This document shows positions 8,227 to 15,733 of a DNA stretch of 42,312 nt, piece after piece; the stretch's first letter is position 1; every line of letters begins with the position of its first letter. The position numbers and the translations under genes were made by a program. The stretch covers positions 1 through 42,312 of the forward strand of contig CAMAUE010000031.1 in NCBI GenBank assembly GCA_945861245.1. Reading direction: 5' to 3'. This stretch comes from Singulisphaera sp. GP187 (GTDB lineage Bacteria; Planctomycetota; Planctomycetia; Gemmatales; Gemmataceae). The notes under the pieces are model-generated. The model saw nothing but the letters and a program-made list of their open reading frames with translations, was not told the DNA's origin and made no database searches.

Positions 8227-8437
8227 GAGACAACCTCCGTGCGACTTCCCGTCGAATTTGCTCCTCCGACCAGTCGCGGTGCTCACTTCTCAGAATATTC
8301 CACAAAAGAATTCGAGCCGAGCGCCACATCCCCCAGGCGATGTTAAGCCGCTCCGCTTCGGTTTTGTCGCGCAGGATGGCGGCCATTTGGCGGTCGACGA
8401 TCTCGATTGTTGGGGTTTTTGGTTGGCGGCTTAACAT
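8213..8437 (-). CDS. small protein paired with the nucleotidyltransferase
   Basis: A 74-residue soluble helical protein: ERLNIAWGMWRSARILLWN, then HRDWSEEQIRREVARRLSHG. Proteins of this type are commonly encoded directly before a DUF6036-like nucleotidyltransferase, as here, with the end overlapping the start of the next gene. It may be the partner (antitoxin-like) half of a two-gene module. That role is inferred only from the arrangement. The ATG at 8437 follows GAGG with 5-nt spacing. An upstream in-frame start at 8536 would overlap the preceding antitoxin-like gene. Confidence 0.65.
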   Translation of the reverse strand: MLSRQPKTPTIEIVDRQMAAILRDKTEAERLNIAWGMWRSARILLWNILRSEHRDWSEEQIRREVARRLSHGAC

Positions 8438-8453
8438 TCGAGCCTCGCATGCG

Positions 8454-8723
8454 TTATCTACTCGTCTTGCTCTGGCGCGTTTTTTGGGTGCGACCACTTG
8501 GCCGAGCCGACTCGGATTTCCGCTCGTGATCTTCAATCAATCGCGTGACGATCTGGACGAGTTCGGCGGGCACGGCAAGCCAGGTATCGCCCCCCGCCTC
8601 CGGTGCGGACTCGATTTCCTCCGCCGCTTCCTCGTCCGTTTGTTGGTCGTAATGCGCAATCACGGCACGAACTTTCTTTTCGTTCCATCCCCGCGGGAAA
8701 TCTTGGTTGACTTTAGGTTTCAT
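8454..8723 (-). CDS. antitoxin-like small protein
   Basis: An 89-residue protein beginning with a pattern common to antitoxins encoded after small RelE/DUF4258-like toxins: FPRGWNEKKVRAVIAHYDQQTDEEAAEE. The middle (TWLAVPAELVQIVTRLIEDHER) resembles another antitoxin type, so this could be a fused or extended version. The tail is basic. Its ATG overlaps the stop of the toxin frame (ATGA), and GGAGA lies 5 nt upstream, which indicates coupled translation. The function is inferred from the pairing. Confidence 0.65.
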   Translation of the reverse strand: MKPKVNQDFPRGWNEKKVRAVIAHYDQQTDEEAAEEIESAPEAGGDTWLAVPAELVQIVTRLIEDHERKSESARPSGRTQKTRQSKTSR

Positions 8724-9000
8724 TGCTTTCTCCTCGATCGACGACGATAGGCCTTCAATTCTTTGCCTCGCAACTCATATGCAGTAATGACGAATATGCC
8801 TTCGCCTTCCTTTCGCGGCAAATAAACCACTTTCAAAAATCGGCCGGCCCTCGTTTGGCCCAGAGCTATTCGAGAGTCGTTGCGGCCTTTGAGAAGCAGC
8901 CCAGGCCGAGCCAAAAGCTCCCGCACTTCCGCTTCAGACACACCGGACCGAGGATGTGCGGTTGGCCCGTCTCGGGATCGATGAAGAACTTAATTTCCAT
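8720..9000 (-). pseudogene. DUF4258-like toxin gene with apparent one-base frameshift
   Basis: Two frames together make one typical small toxin-like protein. The ATG at 9000 starts MEIKFFIDPETGQPHILG, then the frame must shift near 8943 to continue as VSEAEVRELLARPG and on to GRNDSRIALGQTRAGRFLKVVYLP and VITAYELRGKELKAYRRR. Full-length relatives read through this junction (PHI...GVSE-E-EV), so one base seems to have been lost. The second frame alone (8720-8941, GTG start, 73 residues) could still be made. It overlaps the antitoxin-like gene by 4 bp. The assignment to DUF4258 is by overall pattern and is not certain. Confidence 0.55.
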
Positions 9001-9116
9001 ATTATCATACGGCATCCAATTTCAGAGCGACGAATTCAATTGATGCGTCCCTCGCCTGTTGTTCCCTCATCCTTTCCCTTTTCGCTCCCGCCCGAACCGG
9101 GCGGCACGAAGAATGT

Positions 9117-9272
9117 TCAGCCCAGCGCTCGGCCCTGGCAGCTGCCGCGCACTCGCCGCGGCATGAATCGGCCGGGGGCGATCTCTTCCCAGGCGGATGC
9201 CGGTCCGGTGCCGACGGTGTCGGTCAGCGCGGTCGGATTGTCTGGGGTTTGGGGATCGTGCGTCGTCGTCAT
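9117..9272 (-). CDS. 51-residue small protein next to fmdD
   Basis: A short gene with a strong ribosome-binding site (GGAG, 6 nt before the ATG at 9272) and a clear stop at 9117. The protein has a polar, Thr/Pro-rich first half and a basic end (WEEIAPGRFMPRRVRGSCQG) that looks like a conserved peptide motif rather than a random frame. I do not recognise a family. It lies 74 bp downstream of fmdD on the same strand, with a small palindrome in between, so it may belong to the formylmethanofuran dehydrogenase group of genes. Confidence 0.55.
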   Translation of the reverse strand: MTTTHDPQTPDNPTALTDTVGTGPASAWEEIAPGRFMPRRVRGSCQGRALG

Positions 9273-9296
9273 GTGAGTCTCCATATTTCGTTAATT

Positions 9297-9332
9297 GTTT
9301 AGCGCTCGCGCGGCGACCTGCGAGCGCTAAAC
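9297..9332. repeat. palindrome, short member of the GCTTAGCGCTC family
   Basis: Arms GTTTAGCGCTCG (9297-9308) and CGAGCGCTAAAC (9321-9332) are exact complements. It lies between fmdD and the 51-residue gene. It shares the TTAGCGCTC core with the longer palindromes at other gene borders. Confidence 0.75.
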
Positions 9333-9346
9333 GGCAAGCCGAGAAA

Positions 9347-9682
9347 TCAAACAATCGGTTCGATTTCGACTTCCCAGCCCTTCGACGTTGGCATGCCCGT
9401 GCCATCCGTCGTTTGGCCCATGAGTTTACAAGTGGGCGGGCCGTACGGCACGAAGATCATGCCGGCGGGCAGTTTGCCTTCCTTGCACAGGAACACCGCT
9501 TCGCCCATCTCCGAGCGGACCAGCACCTGCGTGTTGTTCGCGATGCCTTCCGCCTTCATATCATCGGCATTCATCGTGATCGTCGTCACAATCGCGATAT
9601 ACTCGGCTCCGTCCTTGCCGATGTTGATGTGCTGGCCTTGCTTGGTAGTTCGGCCGGCGTTCATCGAGTAGCGTTTTTTCAT
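9347..9682 (-). CDS. fmdD: formylmethanofuran dehydrogenase subunit D-like, molybdopterin dinucleotide-binding domain
   Basis: A 111-residue protein corresponding to the C-terminal molybdopterin dinucleotide-binding domain that is a separate subunit (FwdD/FmdD) in formylmethanofuran dehydrogenases. Visible marks are MNAGRTTKQGQ at the start, MNADDMKAEGIANNTQVLV, then PAGMIFVPYGPP and the diagnostic TDGTGMP-T-KG near the end. It would complete the cofactor pocket of FhcB, encoded about 1.8 kb downstream on the same strand with a toxin/nucleotidyltransferase cassette between. The start ATG at 9682 has GGAAA 6 nt upstream. An internal ATG at residue 7 is possible. Confidence 0.82.
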   Translation of the reverse strand: MKKRYSMNAGRTTKQGQHINIGKDGAEYIAIVTTITMNADDMKAEGIANNTQVLVRSEMGEAVFLCKEGKLPAGMIFVPYGPPTCKLMGQTTDGTGMPTSKGWEVEIEPIV

Positions 9683-9826
9683 GCGACATTTCCCAGGAGC
9701 GACGATAGATGACTTATTGTACCGCTTGCTGGACGATCCTGCTACTTCGGGCGGGCTGTCGGCCTTCCCCGTAAGATTATTGACAGGATGAATTCCACGA
9801 TCGGTCGCGCTGCAAGTAATGAGACT

Positions 9827-9900
9827 TTGGCGAGCCTAGCCGCGTAAGCGGCAGGTTGGCTGGCGCGTCAACCTGCCGCTTACGCGGCTAGGCTCGCCAA
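9827..9900. repeat. 32-bp perfect inverted repeat (family I, first copy)
   Basis: Arms 9827-9858 and 9869-9900 are exact complements around a 10-nt loop, with core AGCCTAGCCGCGTAAGCGGC. A near-identical palindrome lies at 27533-27613. It sits between divergent genes (fmdD and the membrane protein), ending 36 bp before the ATG at 9937, so it is not simply a terminator. Confidence 0.9.
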
Positions 9901-9936
9901 GGCACTCTTATCGGACGCTCCACAATCGAGACCCAA

Positions 9937-10753
9937 ATGGACGACGACCGAACCAAATTCCGCCGCCGCGCCGTGCAACCGATGGTCTGCCTTAGCGAGG
10001 GCTGGCGCATTATAAAGCCGAACTATTGGCTGTTTCTCGGCATCTGCTTTGTCGGCTCGCTAATCGCGGGCATGGGGCCGATGGGTATCCTCATGGGGCC
10101 GATGATGTGCGGCATCCACTTGTGTTTATTGCGAGCGGAGCGTGGCTTGCCCATCGATTTCGGCATGTTGTTTAAGGGGTTCGATTACTTCTTACCCAGC
10201 TTCGTGGCGGCGCTGTTTATTATGGTGCCGATGATTGTGATATTGGTTGCGACATACATCCTCTTCTTTTTTGGGATGTTTGCGGGCATCGCCGCCTTTG
10301 GCCCACAACAGCGCGGCGTGCCTCCTGGGGACGAGTTTGGTTACTACATGATGAGCCTCTTTGCCATCATGTACGTATCGATCCTGGTTACCTCGACAGT
10401 GCTTCACGCCGTCTTTCTCTTCGTGTTTCCCTTGAATCGTGGACCGTGAGCTATCCGGGTGGGACGCGGTCGTGCTCAGTGTCCGCGCGTTCCTGGGTAA
10501 CTTTTTCGGCGTGCTGGCGTTGGTGATTCTGATCATGTTTCTCAGCTTGCTCAGCTTGCTGGCGTGCTATGTCGGCGTCTTCTTCTTCATGCCGGTCAGC
10601 ATGGCGATGACGATGGCTGCCTACCGCCAAGTGTTTCCAGAGTTGGAATCGCCGCTGGAAAGGCTTCGCGACTTCGACGTCGGCGACGACCTCCCGCCGC
10701 CGCTGAAATGGTCGCAGCCGACTTCGACCGATATCACGTCGGCGCCGCAGTAA
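9937..10753 (+). pseudogene. multi-pass membrane protein with a one-base frameshift
   Basis: Two frames join into one membrane protein of about 270 residues. The first (9937-10449) holds the N-terminus SEGWRIIKPNYWLFLGICFVG and four hydrophobic segments and ends in FVFPLNRGP. The second (10439-10753, possible GTG start) continues VDRELSGWDAVVLSVRAFLGNFFGVL with two more segments. At about 10434 the sequence reads TTGAATCGTGGAC. Without one A it would give FPLIVDRELSGWDAV in a single frame, so a single inserted base is likely. Proteins of this shape (inner-membrane, paired repeats of a WDA-AS-R type helix) are common and uncharacterised. The remaining alternative is two coupled frames overlapping by 11 nt. 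Confidence 0.7.
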
Positions 10754-10754
10754 A

Positions 10755-10810
10755 TCCGCTTGCGGCTTAGCGCTCGCGTGACCAGACGTGATCGCTAAGC
10801 CGCAAGCGGA
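10755..10810. repeat. GCTTAGCGCTC-family palindrome
   Basis: Arms TCCGCTTGCGGCTTAGCG (10755-10772) and its complement (10793-10810) surround a 20-nt loop. It lies between the convergent ends of the membrane protein and the sugar dehydrogenase, 2 bp after the first gene's stop. It could act as a terminator in both directions, though it has no T-tract. Confidence 0.85.
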
Positions 10811-10820
10811 AATTCGGTCC

Positions 10821-12842
10821 TCACCGCGCAAATTTCAGGATTCCTTTCCCGGTCGTCGTCACGGTCAAGAAATAGGCCTCGCCTTGCTCGTCGTCGCCGA
10901 AGCTAAGGATGATGTTGCTCGCCCCCTGGATTCGGCGATTGGCGACGACGCGTTGTTGGGCATCATCGTACTTTAAGGCCCAGATGCTGCCGGTGATGTA
11001 GTCGGCGTAAACGTACATGCCATCGAGCTCGGGCAGAGCCTTGCCGCGATAGACGAGGCCGCCGGTGATCGATTTACCGACGTCGTGATGGTACTCCCAG
11101 ATCGGTTCGATGAGGTCCTTGCGGGGTCCGACGCCGTCGATGCTGAAAGGATGCAGGCCTTCGCGGAGGCTCCAGCCGTAGTTGCCGCCTTTCTTGACGA
11201 TATTTATTTCTTCGTACAGGTTTTGCCCTACATCGCCGGCCCAGAGTTGGCCGGTCTTGCGATCGAACGCCATGCGCCAGATGTTGCGGAAGCCATACGC
11301 GTAGATTTCGGGCAGCGCTTTGGCGTCGTCGACGAAGGGATTGTCCTTGGGGATGGCGTAGGCCTTGCCAGGGTCCTTGCGATCGACATCGATGCGGAGG
11401 ACTTTGCCGAGCATCGTCTTGAGGTTTTGGCCGTTACGGTGCGGATCATTGGCAGCGCCGCCGTCACCGACGGCCAGGTAAAGGTATCCGTCGGGCCCGA
11501 AGCAGATTGTGCCGCCGTCGTGGTTCCAGTACGGGCGAGTGATGCGCAGTAGCTCCTCCTCGGAGGCGGGGTCGGCTTTGTTCGGGTTGTCCTTGCTGAC
11601 TTTGAAGCGCGACAGGACGTTGGTTTGCTTGACGCCTTGGATCGTGTAGAGGACGAAGAACTCGCCGTTCTTTTTGTAGTTCGGATGAAACGCCAAACCG
11701 AGCAGACCTTCTTCGTTTTGTTTGTCTACATAGACGACTTTCTTCTCTATGTCGAGGAATACTTCGGTCGTTTTCACTTTAGGATCATTGGCGAAGGCGT
11801 GGATGACGCCGTGCTGGGTGGCGAGGAAGATGCGGTTCGTTCCATCGCCCGCGTGAGTGAGGGCGATCGGGCGTTGCGGGATGAGTTTGCCTTGCGGCGT
11901 CTCGGCGGACCAACCGGTGAACTTCAGATCGGGAAACGCGACGACCGTCTTCAACGGCAGCGGGCTGAGGTCGAGCACCTCGCCGGGAACCTTCGCGGGA
12001 AGGGCGGTCAGCGTGCCGGCCTTCATGTCGGGAATCAGCATGAATTTGCCCGTCGGATCGAGACACAGGTCGGCGGCGGATTCAAAGCCCTCGGCGATCA
12101 GCTTCGGCGCGTCGCCGGGACGACCGATGACCCAGGCTTTGCCGGTCTTCCAACTGGTGATGTAGAGTCGGCCGTAATGGTCCCAGGCCAGGCCATCGCC
12201 GCCGTCGAACCCGTCGGCGATTTTCTCGCTCGTGCCGTCGGCGATTTTGACGCGCAGCAATTCGCCCGAAGTGAAATCGAGCGTGAGCAGGAACGACTTG
12301 CCGTCGAGCACGAGACCGTTGGGCGTTTTGACGGCGGGGTTGCGTTTGCCATCGGTGACGACGGTGATCTTGCCTTTCTGCGGGATGCGAAAGACGACGC
12401 CGGCGTTGCCCTTGAGATCGCCGGAATCGGAGACGTACAGCGTGCCTTCTTCGTCAACTGCGATGTCGTTGAGGAACAACGGTGCGACAGGGAACGCCTT
12501 CTCGGCGGCGATGACTTCGACTTTGCCCTTCATATCAATCTTCACGACGCGCTTATTGTCGGCGACATAAAGAAAATTCAGCCAACGCACGATGCCTTTG
12601 GGATCGTCAAGCCCGCTCGCGAACGGCACGATTTTACCTTTATCGATGACAACGACGCGGCCATCGCCGTCTTTGCCGAACTCGCCGATCTCGGTCACGT
12701 AGATGCGTCCGTCCGAGCCGACGACGACCGATTCGGGCATCTTCAGCCCTGTCGCCATCGGTTTGGGTAGTTTGTCGCCAGCAGCAACGCTGGCGGCGGG
12801 GATGAAACAGAGTGCCAATACAAAAGCCGATATTCGCTTCAT
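10821..12842 (-). CDS. exported PQQ-dependent sugar dehydrogenase-like protein fused to an SMP-30-type propeller
   Basis: A 673-residue secreted protein with a signal peptide (MKRISAFVLALCFIPAASVAA). Residues of about 25-300 form an NHL/SMP-30 (gluconolactonase-like) beta-propeller with repeated GIVRWLNFLYVADN and NDIAVDEEGTLYVSDSG blades. Residues of about 315-670 match the glucose/sorbosone dehydrogenase propeller: PIALTHAGDGTNRIFLATQ, EGLLGLAFHP, WNHDGGTICFGPDGYLYLAVGDGG, GFRNIWRMAFD and DVGQNLYEEIN-V-KGGNYGW. It probably oxidises sugars or polyols in the periplasm with PQQ. Whether PQQ is made by this organism is not visible here. It has no partner gene nearby and is flanked by palindromes on both sides. 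Confidence 0.88.
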   Translation of the reverse strand: MKRISAFVLALCFIPAASVAAGDKLPKPMATGLKMPESVVVGSDGRIYVTEIGEFGKDGDGRVVVIDKGKIVPFASGLDDPKGIVRWLNFLYVADNKRVVKIDMKGKVEVIAAEKAFPVAPLFLNDIAVDEEGTLYVSDSGDLKGNAGVVFRIPQKGKITVVTDGKRNPAVKTPNGLVLDGKSFLLTLDFTSGELLRVKIADGTSEKIADGFDGGDGLAWDHYGRLYITSWKTGKAWVIGRPGDAPKLIAEGFESAADLCLDPTGKFMLIPDMKAGTLTALPAKVPGEVLDLSPLPLKTVVAFPDLKFTGWSAETPQGKLIPQRPIALTHAGDGTNRIFLATQHGVIHAFANDPKVKTTEVFLDIEKKVVYVDKQNEEGLLGLAFHPNYKKNGEFFVLYTIQGVKQTNVLSRFKVSKDNPNKADPASEEELLRITRPYWNHDGGTICFGPDGYLYLAVGDGGAANDPHRNGQNLKTMLGKVLRIDVDRKDPGKAYAIPKDNPFVDDAKALPEIYAYGFRNIWRMAFDRKTGQLWAGDVGQNLYEEINIVKKGGNYGWSLREGLHPFSIDGVGPRKDLIEPIWEYHHDVGKSITGGLVYRGKALPELDGMYVYADYITGSIWALKYDDAQQRVVANRRIQGASNIILSFGDDEQGEAYFLTVTTTGKGILKFAR

Positions 12843-12926
12843 GTTCGCTCCTTGTCCATGTTAGTAAGCAGATGTCTCGCGGAGTACGTTATATGGCCCG
12901 CGAGCGATACGGCGTCGGGTTTCGTT

Positions 12927-12987
12927 TTGCCGCTTGCGGCTTAGCGCTCGCATGGCGCCCTGTTGAGCGCTAAGCCGCAAGCGGCAA
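12927..12987. repeat. GCTTAGCGCTC-family palindrome
   Basis: Arms of 23 bp (12927-12949 and 12965-12987) are exact complements. The copy lies between the divergent sugar dehydrogenase and arsR genes, so it stands upstream of both and cannot be a terminator for either. Confidence 0.85.
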
Positions 12988-13057
12988 TCTCACACACCTC
13001 AACGGAATGAAACAATAAGATAGACGATAGCTCCTCCCCGCGCATCGGATAACTGTC

Positions 13058-13357
13058 ATGAAAGACCAGCTGCAATCTTCCAAGTGTGCCATCAGCCTCA
13101 AAGCGATCGGCGATCCGGAACGGCTCAAGATTATTCAATGTCTTCAGCTCGGCCCGATGCATGTCGGTGCCATCGCGGACGTTCTCGATGCGGAGATCGC
13201 CAATGTCTCGCACCATCTGCAAACCCTCAAACACGCCGGCCTCGTCGCGGTCAAAAAGCAAGGCAAGTTCGCGTTCTACTCGCTGTCGGCTGAGGTTCTC
13301 GCCGAGAACGACGTGCTCGAACTGGGCTGCTGCCGACTGCAGCTTGGCAAGAAATGA
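13058..13357 (+). CDS. ArsR/SmtB-family winged-helix repressor
   Basis: A 99-residue repressor with a typical ArsR core: KAIGDPERLKIIQCL, GAIADVLDAEIANVSHHLQTLKHAGLV (recognition helix), then the wing KKQGKFAFYSLS. The classical ELCVCDL arsenite site of the recognition helix is absent. The only cysteines are C10, C27 and a C-terminal pair (ELGCCRLQLG), so any metal sensing would use a different site. It precedes the aquaglyceroporin gene by 134 bp and likely controls it, with a palindrome between the two. The start ATG at 13058 has no strong ribosome-binding site. Confidence 0.88.
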   Translation: MKDQLQSSKCAISLKAIGDPERLKIIQCLQLGPMHVGAIADVLDAEIANVSHHLQTLKHAGLVAVKKQGKFAFYSLSAEVLAENDVLELGCCRLQLGKK

Positions 13358-13365
13358 CGCCAATG

Positions 13366-13429
13366 GTTTACGTTTAGCGCTCGTTGGATGCCTCACCGCC
13401 GAGTGGTTCCGCGAGCGCTAAACGTAAAC
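13366..13429. repeat. variant palindrome of the GCTTAGCGCTC family
   Basis: Arms GTTTACGTTTAGCGCTCG (13366-13383) and its exact complement (13412-13429). Relative to other copies, both arms have changed in step (CTTGCGGCTTAG became TTACGTTTAG), so the pairing has been kept. It lies between arsR and the aquaporin gene, where it could reduce read-through. Confidence 0.85.
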
Positions 13430-13491
13430 GAATGCTAAATTTTGTCAAACGTTCAAACGAACATAAGAATATCAATCGACGAGGGAACCTC

Positions 13492-14343
13492 ATGGAATCG
13501 CGCTGCGTGCCTATTCGTTGTTTCGGCGAATTGCTCGGCACCTTTATGTTGGTACTGTTCGGCTGCGGCGCGGTGCATGCGGCGGTGTTGACCGGCGCTC
13601 AAAGCGGACTTTGGCAGGTCGCCATCGTTTGGGGTATCGCCATCGCGGTCACGATTTACACCGTCGGGAATGTCTCCGGCGCCCACATCAACCCGGCGAT
13701 GACGCTCGCCTTCGCCTGTTGGCGCGGCTTTCCCAAAGCGCTTGTCGTGCCGTATATCGTCAGCCAATTCGCTGGCGCGATGCTGGCGGCGGCAGCGCTA
13801 TTCGTGCTTTTTGAGCCGTTCCTCGCTGCCAAGGAACACGATCTCGGCCTTGAACGAGGCAAACCGGGTAGCGAAATGACCGCGATGTGCTATGGCGAAT
13901 ATTATCCGAATCCGGGCCGCATGGAATCGACCTGGCGAACCGACGCTCGCGCTGCCGAGAAACACGGTGCCCTTGTCAGCGAAGCGGCGGCGTTTTTCGC
14001 CGAGATGTTGGGCACGTTGATGCTGGCGCTCGTCGTCTTCGCCGTCACGGACGAGCGCAACGCCGCTGGGCCTGGCGGACGCATCGCGCCGTTGTTCATC
14101 GGCTTGACCGTGGCGATTCTGATCTCGGTGTTCGGGCCGCTTACGCAAGCGTGCTTCAACCCGGCCCGCGACTTTGGGCCACGTCTGTTTGCGATGCTCG
14201 CAGGTTGGGGCGAAATCGCGATTCCCGGTCCGAATGGCCGGGGGTTCTTTACCGTCTATATCATCGCCCCGATAGTCGGCGCATTGATCGGCGGCGGTTT
14301 GTACGATGGCGTATTGCGATCGCCGCCGGAAGCCCAGAGGTGA
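13492..14343 (+). CDS. MIP-family aquaglyceroporin
   Basis: A 283-residue six-helix channel with both signature loops: INPAMT (N67) and FNPARDFGPR (N223). The aspartate after the second NPAR is typical of glycerol-type rather than water-only channels. An extra segment of about 45 residues between helices 3 and 4 (KEHDLGLERG to AAEKHG) is larger than in E. coli GlpF. With arsR directly upstream, it may pass arsenite or another small neutral solute, as AqpS does in some ars operons; that is inference. GAGGGAA lies 5 nt before the ATG at 13492, so I prefer it to the in-frame start at 13384. Confidence 0.88.
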   Translation: MESRCVPIRCFGELLGTFMLVLFGCGAVHAAVLTGAQSGLWQVAIVWGIAIAVTIYTVGNVSGAHINPAMTLAFACWRGFPKALVVPYIVSQFAGAMLAAAALFVLFEPFLAAKEHDLGLERGKPGSEMTAMCYGEYYPNPGRMESTWRTDARAAEKHGALVSEAAAFFAEMLGTLMLALVVFAVTDERNAAGPGGRIAPLFIGLTVAILISVFGPLTQACFNPARDFGPRLFAMLAGWGEIAIPGPNGRGFFTVYIIAPIVGALIGGGLYDGVLRSPPEAQR

Positions 14344-14410
14344 GGTACCCCGAACCTCTGGGATGTTGGGCGCTCATGCCAAGGGTTCGGAGTACCTCAC
14401 CCTTGGGCTT
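14330..14410. repeat. imperfect palindrome (family III), overlapping the aquaporin stop
   Basis: Left arm from 14330 (AAGCCCAGAGGTGAGGTACC) and right arm to 14410 are complementary over about 31 nt with a few mismatches. The left arm includes the last codons and stop of the aquaporin gene. A close relative lies at 39072-39155 and a half copy at 23048-23078. Confidence 0.8.
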
Positions 14411-14433
14411 TCATTTTTTCTTGAGGCACACGC

Positions 14434-15564
14434 ATGTTTCGTTTTCCCGCCTACGCAATCCCATTGTTGCTGACGGTCCCGGCGTTCGCGCATGGGCAAA
14501 TGAAACTCGATCCGAACTTGCCATACCAGGGTGTGAAGTCGAGTTCGGTCAGCTTCAACGTCGATTTGTCGGCCGTTGTCACACCGCCGTACAAGTGCAA
14601 GGTGCTCAAGATTTGGATGCCGATCCCACCGTCGGATACGATCCAGGAAGTAACCGGTAGCAAGTTCTCGACGTTCCCGATGAAGCTGGAAGCGAAGGTC
14701 GGCATGGAGCCGTTGTATGGCAATCGCTTCGCCTATTTCGAGTTTCACAATCCGCAGGGCGCTCAGATGGTGCGCCACCAGTTCACAATCAAAACTCACG
14801 AAGTGCGCTGGAACATTGATACCGCCAAAGTCCCGGCCATCGCCAAATGGCCCGCGTCGTTCGGGCCGTACCTTCGCGGCGAGCCGTTGATTCCGCTCGA
14901 CGAACGCTTCGCCAAGGTTGCGACATCGATCGTCTCGGAGAGAACGAACGCCTCGCAAGACCTCAGCAAGATTTTCGACTGGGTGCAACGCACGATGAAA
15001 TACAGTCACGTCGAATGTTCGCTCCAGGCCAGCGCGGTGCATGCCCTCGACAAGAAGATCGGCCATTGCAGCGATTATCACAGTCTGTGTACAGCGCTAG
15101 GCCGAAACCTCGGCTACCCGACACGCATGGTCTATGGCATCAACCCGACGCCAAAGCCGTCGCCGTCGCATTGCAAGCTGGAAGCGTTCATCCCGCCCTA
15201 TGGCTGGGTGTGCTTCGACGTGTCCGAAACGCAGCTGTTGATCGCGAAGATCGGCAAAGACGAAACACTGAACGAGTCCGCCAAGAAGAAGCTAATCGCC
15301 AAGGCCACGGAACGCTTCCTGGCGGGTTTTCGCGACAACACCTGGTTCCTACAAACGCGCGGCAGCGGGTACGATCTCGAACCGCCGGCAAAGCACAAGG
15401 TGAACGTTGTCCGCACCATCTACGCCGAGGCCGACGGCGAAGCGTTGCCCGAGCCGGACCCGGCCAACCCCGCCCAGCGTGCGTTCAGCTGGATGACGTT
15501 GCACCACTACGAAGCGAGCCGCAAGGTCGTCAACCCGTTCGATGATTGGCGGTCGCTGGAGTGA
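14434..15564 (+). CDS. exported transglutaminase-like protein
   Basis: A 376-residue protein with a signal peptide (MFRFPAYAIPLLLTVPAFAHG). Residues of about 30-135 form a beta-rich N-terminal region. The transglutaminase-like core follows with the triad C212 (GHCSDYHSL), H246 (PSHCKLEAF) and D262 (VCFDVSE). Before the core there is IFDWVQRTMKYSHVECS, the helix that usually leads into it. Such bacterial proteins act as periplasmic proteases or peptide cross-linkers. The substrate is unknown. The gene stands alone between two palindromes. Confidence 0.85.
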   Translation: MFRFPAYAIPLLLTVPAFAHGQMKLDPNLPYQGVKSSSVSFNVDLSAVVTPPYKCKVLKIWMPIPPSDTIQEVTGSKFSTFPMKLEAKVGMEPLYGNRFAYFEFHNPQGAQMVRHQFTIKTHEVRWNIDTAKVPAIAKWPASFGPYLRGEPLIPLDERFAKVATSIVSERTNASQDLSKIFDWVQRTMKYSHVECSLQASAVHALDKKIGHCSDYHSLCTALGRNLGYPTRMVYGINPTPKPSPSHCKLEAFIPPYGWVCFDVSETQLLIAKIGKDETLNESAKKKLIAKATERFLAGFRDNTWFLQTRGSGYDLEPPAKHKVNVVRTIYAEADGEALPEPDPANPAQRAFSWMTLHHYEASRKVVNPFDDWRSLE

Positions 15565-15577
15565 GACCGCGGAACTG

Positions 15578-15631
15578 CCGCTTGCGGCTTAGCGCTCTCG
15601 TGGGAATTTCCGAGCGCTAAGCCGCAAACGG
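15578..15631. repeat. GCTTAGCGCTC-family palindrome
   Basis: Left arm CCGCTTGCGGCTTAGCGCTC (15578-15597) pairs with 15612-15631 with one mismatch. It begins 14 bp after the transglutaminase stop. Confidence 0.85.
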
Positions 15632-15662
15632 AATACGGATACGCAATTTTTGCAACATATCC

Positions 15663-15714
15663 TTGACATGCGCCATTCGCTAGCGTAAGATTCTGTTGAG
15701 ATGCCGTCTCAACA
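15663..15714 (+). promoter_or_regulatory. sigma-70 promoter with overlapping Fur-like operator for the Bfd gene
   Basis: A TTGACA box (15663-15668), a 17-bp spacer and TAAGAT (15686-15691) form a near-consensus promoter. The expected start site falls inside a perfect 8-bp inverted repeat, TGTTGAGA-N5-TCTCAACA (15694-15714). The inner TGAGA-N5-TCTCA has the geometry of a Fur box. A repressor bound there would block the start site, which suits an iron-regulated Bfd. Confidence 0.7.
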
Positions 15715-15733
15715 AGCATGTTACGGTGCTTCG

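Noticed and set aside
9005..9070. 21-codon frame before the toxin-like gene
   Set aside because: It has GGAAAGG directly before its ATG but is very short and shows no recognisable motif. It may be remnant coding sequence of the decayed toxin region.
11625..12770. 381-residue plus-strand frame
   Set aside because: Antisense to the SMP-30/sugar dehydrogenase gene, whose propeller motifs and signal peptide are clear.
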